A stretch of 37,646 nt of DNA. Origin: DATFNV01 sp035266225 (lineage in GTDB: Bacteria > Planctomycetota > Planctomycetia > Gemmatales > Gemmataceae). Below, piece after piece: positions 35,562 to 37,646 of this stretch; positions within the stretch are counted from its first letter, which is position 1; each line of letters begins with the position of its first letter. The position numbers and the translations under genes are program-made. The stretch is from contig DATFNV010000541.1 in the NCBI GenBank assembly GCA_035266225.1, forward strand, positions 1 through 37,646, read 5' to 3'. A model generated the notes under the pieces. That model worked only from the letters and a program-made list of their open reading frames with translations, searched no databases and was not told where the DNA came from.

Positions 35562-36398
35562 ATGAAACGGAGTTTGACTTCGCGCCTGATCGGCTACCTG
35601 GCCCTGGGCCTGGTTTCCCTGGCGCCGCTGTCCCTCGTCGCGGCGGAAGAGAAAACGGTGAATGTGACCGTGACGGCCGGCGTCGCGGCGGCGCCGCCCG
35701 TGTCGATCACCCTGCACGAGCGGCACGGCCACGTGACGCCCTGCAAGGGGAAATGCACTCACACCGGCGGCGGACTGATCGACGTGGCGCAGCCCAGCCC
35801 CGACACCGTGCTTGTCACCATGAGCGGCGCGGTCATCGCCAACAGCGAGATGAAGTTCGACCTCGAGCAGTGCTTCGAGGTCACCTTCGACGACCCGAAA
35901 CTGAAGCACGCCAAGCTGCTCATCGAAGGTCGGGTCATCGGCGTGCTCCGCGGCGGCCATAAGGGCTCTGCGGAGTATTCCGACGCCAGCGCCGGCGTCT
36001 CCTGCCCGCCGGCGGAGCTGGTCGGCGTTTCGGTGCCGACGCACAGTGTCTCCGGCTGCGAGAGCCTGTCGGTCAACGACCACGACGGCCCCAAGGCGGT
36101 GCCGATCGTGCCCGGCAAGTACACCTTGCACCAGTCGTTCTGCATCGCGGCCAACACCAGCAGTTTCCTCTGCAAGAGGCCGTCGGCCGAGTTCTCGCCC
36201 GAATCGCTGGACCCGCTGTGGATCTCCTACTATGACCCGTTCCACGGCGTCAAGAAGGACTCGTTCGGCTTCCAGGTGATCGTCAAGGTCGTGGCGGACA
36301 ACGACGTGCCGCCCCCGCCGAAGGAGAAGGCGGCGGCCGAGGTGATCCCGGCCCCGGTCGAGCGGAAGGCGGTCGTCACCGCCAAGCCACTGCCGTAA
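35562..36398 (+). CDS. Exported protein of unknown function, 278 aa
   Basis: AAGGAGG precedes the ATG at 35562. Signal peptide MKRSLTSRLIGYLALGLVSLAPLSLVAA, then a mature protein with at least six Cys (CKGKC, DLEQCFE, SCPP, SGCESLS, SFCIA, FLCK), likely disulphide-bonded and extracytoplasmic, and a Pro/Lys/Ala-rich C-terminus. The N-terminal part (VNVTVTAGVAAAPPVSITLHERHGHVTPCKGKCTHTGGGLIDVAQPSPDTVLVTMSGAVIA) is beta-rich. It lies 163 bp downstream of the porin on the same strand. No family recognised. Confidence 0.75.
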   Translation: MKRSLTSRLIGYLALGLVSLAPLSLVAAEEKTVNVTVTAGVAAAPPVSITLHERHGHVTPCKGKCTHTGGGLIDVAQPSPDTVLVTMSGAVIANSEMKFDLEQCFEVTFDDPKLKHAKLLIEGRVIGVLRGGHKGSAEYSDASAGVSCPPAELVGVSVPTHSVSGCESLSVNDHDGPKAVPIVPGKYTLHQSFCIAANTSSFLCKRPSAEFSPESLDPLWISYYDPFHGVKKDSFGFQVIVKVVADNDVPPPPKEKAAAEVIPAPVERKAVVTAKPLP

Positions 36399-36417
36399 GC
36401 GGTCGGCGGGTAAGAGT

Positions 36418-36451
36418 CTCCCCTCGCCCCTGTACTCAGGGGCGAGGGGAG
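36418..36451 (+). terminator. Hairpin after the exported-protein gene
   Basis: CTCCCCTCGCCCCT (36418-36431), loop GTACTC, exact reverse complement (36438-36451), 20 bp after the stop. No T-run follows on the plus strand. It probably ends the transcript. Confidence 0.55.
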
Positions 36452-36473
36452 CAGAATTGCTTCGGAAAGGCGC

Positions 36474-36520
36474 ACTCCCCCCGGTTCGGCTTCACACCAC
36501 GAAGTCGGACCGGGGGGAGT
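36474..36520 (-). terminator. Hairpin after the SMR gene
   Basis: ACTCCCCCCGGT and ACCGGGGGGAGT form 12-bp outer arms (36474-36485 and 36509-36520), just past the SMR stop at 36527 on the minus strand. Together with the hairpin at 36418-36451 it separates the two convergent genes. Confidence 0.5.
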
Positions 36521-36526
36521 TCTGCG

Positions 36527-36862
36527 TTAGCGTGCCCCGAACTGGATGACCGCGGCACCCAACACGATCAAGACCAGCCCGCCCCAGGTCGAGAGGCGCA
36601 CGTCTTCGCCGAACAGGAAGCGGCCCGCCAGGACGCTGATCACCGCGAACACGGCGACGTAGACGCCGAGGAGTTTCGAGAAGTCCCACTTCACGAGGTT
36701 GACGACGAGGCCGTAACCCCCCAGCATCAGGCAGCCCAGGACAACCCACGCCAGGCCGCCGCCGCGCAAGCCTTTGCGAACGACGGCGTCGCCTCCCACC
36801 TCGAGGACCGCGGCGGCGACGAAGACGACCCAGGCGACCAACGGCAGCGACAACTTGTCCAT
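36527..36862 (-). CDS. SMR/DMT-superfamily small membrane transporter
   Basis: 111 aa with four hydrophobic helices (SLPLVAWVVFVAAAVLEVGGDAVVRKGL, GLAWVVLGCLMLGGYGLVVNLV, LLGVYVAVFAVISVLAGRFLFGE, STWGGLVLIVLGAAVIQFGAR), the usual SMR size and spacing. The Glu in AAAVLEVGGD lines up with the essential membrane Glu of EmrE, and YVAVFAVISVLAGRFLFGE with the YAIWSG...FGQ region. AAGGAG precedes the ATG at 36862; the longer frame back to 36925 lies across the terminator at 36899-36933. Export of a cationic compound is possible; substrate unknown. Confidence 0.8.
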   Translation of the reverse strand: MDKLSLPLVAWVVFVAAAVLEVGGDAVVRKGLRGGGLAWVVLGCLMLGGYGLVVNLVKWDFSKLLGVYVAVFAVISVLAGRFLFGEDVRLSTWGGLVLIVLGAAVIQFGAR

Positions 36863-36889
36863 CGCGACTCCTTCTCCCCGATGCCTCGG

Positions 36890-36933
36890 AAAAACAGCAC
36901 CCCCGCGTGCGTCGTCGAGCCGCACGCGGGGGT
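36890..36933 (-). terminator. Rho-independent terminator of the upstream permease transcript
   Basis: Arms ACCCCCGCGTGCG (36899-36911) and its exact reverse complement (36921-36933) around a 9-nt loop, followed on the minus strand by GCTG and TTTTT (36890-36894). This is the clearest intrinsic terminator in the window; it separates the permease gene from the SMR gene. Confidence 0.85.
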
Positions 36934-36999
36934 ACTCAGGACTGTCCCCCGGCCGGGGAGGGTCACCGGAACCTTGGGGGCCATCGGAGAATAACTCCC

Positions 37000-37049
37000 G
37001 TTTAGCGGCGGGTCGCAGACCCGCGCGGGTCTGCGACCCGCCGCTAAAC
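37000..37049. repeat. 25-bp perfect loopless palindrome
   Basis: GTTTAGCGGCGGGTCGCAGA at 37000-37019 begins a 25-bp arm whose exact reverse complement occupies 37025-37049, with no loop; centre ACCCGCGCGGGT. It lies between the permease stop (37091) and the terminator. Confidence 0.9.
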
Positions 37050-37090
37050 AGAGAACTTATTGATCGATGGCCTCTTCGGGGATGCGGTGC

Positions 37091-37646
37091 TCAGGGGGTC
37101 GGGGCGCCGGTCAGTGCGGCCTCGGGCTTGAGGCCGACCAGGGTCGTGCGGCCCTTCGATTTGCTGGACGAGTAGAAGTACCAGGCGCCGTAGATGCCCC
37201 AGACGACAGCAATGCCGAGGGCGAGGTAGGACTCCTTCCAGCTCATGCCGGTGACGACACCCGGGATGGGCCCGATCAGGTAGAAGAGCATGCACACGAG
37301 GTTGGCCAACAGGCCGAACACTGGGATCACCACGTGCTTGAAGGTGTTGAACGTGCGGTGCTCGACGAAGGCCACAATCGCGATGAGGTTGGTAAGCATG
37401 TACAGCAGGAAGGTGCCGAAATTACTGGCCAGGGCGACGACCAGCAGACTTTGCGGGATGTCCTTGGCGGTGGAATACTTGAAGACACCGAAGCTGTACC
37501 AGAAGCTCCCGGCCTGGGCGTCGCTGAGGGCGGTGTCGTTGGCCTCGGAGGCGGCCGGCCCACACAGGTAAAAGAGGACGGCGAAGATGCCAATCACCGC
37601 CGACACGGCGGCCAGCGTCCAGATGGCGCGGTGGGGGGTCAGGTTC
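37091..37646 (-). CDS. APC-superfamily amino-acid permease (C-terminal part, runs off right edge)
   Basis: About 184 codons to the window edge with no start in sight: NLTPHRAIWTLAAVSAVIGIFAVLFYLCG. At least five hydrophobic helices follow (SLLVVALASNFGTFLLYMLTNLIAIVAFV, HVVIPVFGLLANLVCMLFYLIGP, ESYLALGIAVVWGIYGAWYFY), with the TPHRA... and ...NFGTFLLYMLTNLIA.. patterns of APC/amino-acid permease C-terminal halves and an RSSSKSKGR-like basic tail. Secondary transporter in the inner membrane, probably of amino acids or a related solute. A palindrome and a strong terminator follow. Confidence 0.8.
   Translation of the reverse strand, partial: NLTPHRAIWTLAAVSAVIGIFAVLFYLCGPAASEANDTALSDAQAGSFWYSFGVFKYSTAKDIPQSLLVVALASNFGTFLLYMLTNLIAIVAFVEHRTFNTFKHVVIPVFGLLANLVCMLFYLIGPIPGVVTGMSWKESYLALGIAVVWGIYGAWYFYSSSKSKGRTTLVGLKPEAALTGAPTP

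Overview
The window is GC-rich bacterial DNA, most likely from a planctomycete of the Gemmata/Gemmataceae type. This rests on gene families: a DUF1549/DUF1553 cytochrome paired with a Tat-exported DUF1501 protein, a WD40 membrane protein with the alpha-helical N-terminus seen on planctomycete Ser/Thr kinases, zinc-ribbon and FHA membrane proteins, hybrid histidine kinases and a BBP2-type porin. No rRNA or tRNA gene was seen.

Left end (1-2173): a rearranged type III-B CRISPR-Cas locus. The 5' part of cmr1 runs off the left edge. A 68-codon N-terminal stub of cas6 is cut off exactly where a near-consensus sigma-70 promoter begins. That promoter drives an unknown 124-aa gene and an XRE regulator. 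One orphan CRISPR-repeat-like sequence sits beside a leader-like 44-bp element, and a second inverted copy of that element lies on the other side of the XRE gene. Two large hairpins (2506-2544, 2581-2649) follow in non-coding DNA.

2868-11262 (all minus): a four-gene phosphorelay operon (membrane hybrid kinase with two receivers and HPt; REC-PAS-kinase; REC-PAS-kinase-REC; REC-HDOD output protein), preceded by a sigma-70-family factor gene. The first kinase carries a 60-bp perfect inverted heptamer repeat translated in frame inside its ATPase domain.

11714-13773 (minus): queA with a small GH2-like beta-sandwich protein, and a secreted lipoprotein-like or periplasmic protein. 14054-18168 (plus): a two-chain pyruvate:ferredoxin oxidoreductase, which is NifJ split at a domain boundary, plus an unknown 105-aa protein, with near-identical REP-like palindromes in both gaps. 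18378-24826 (plus): a WD40 / zinc-ribbon / FHA membrane-protein operon. 24909-25722: small lower-GC genes that look acquired.

25832-31260 (minus): a DUF1549/DUF1553 cytochrome and a DUF1501 protein with a MazEF-like toxin-antitoxin pair wedged between them by overlapping start/stop codons, and upstream an orphan NtrC-type sigma-54 activator whose 5' region holds three palindromic boxes. 31818-37646: small exported proteins, a BBP2 porin, a secreted protein, an SMR-type transporter, and the C-terminal part of an APC-family permease running off the right edge.
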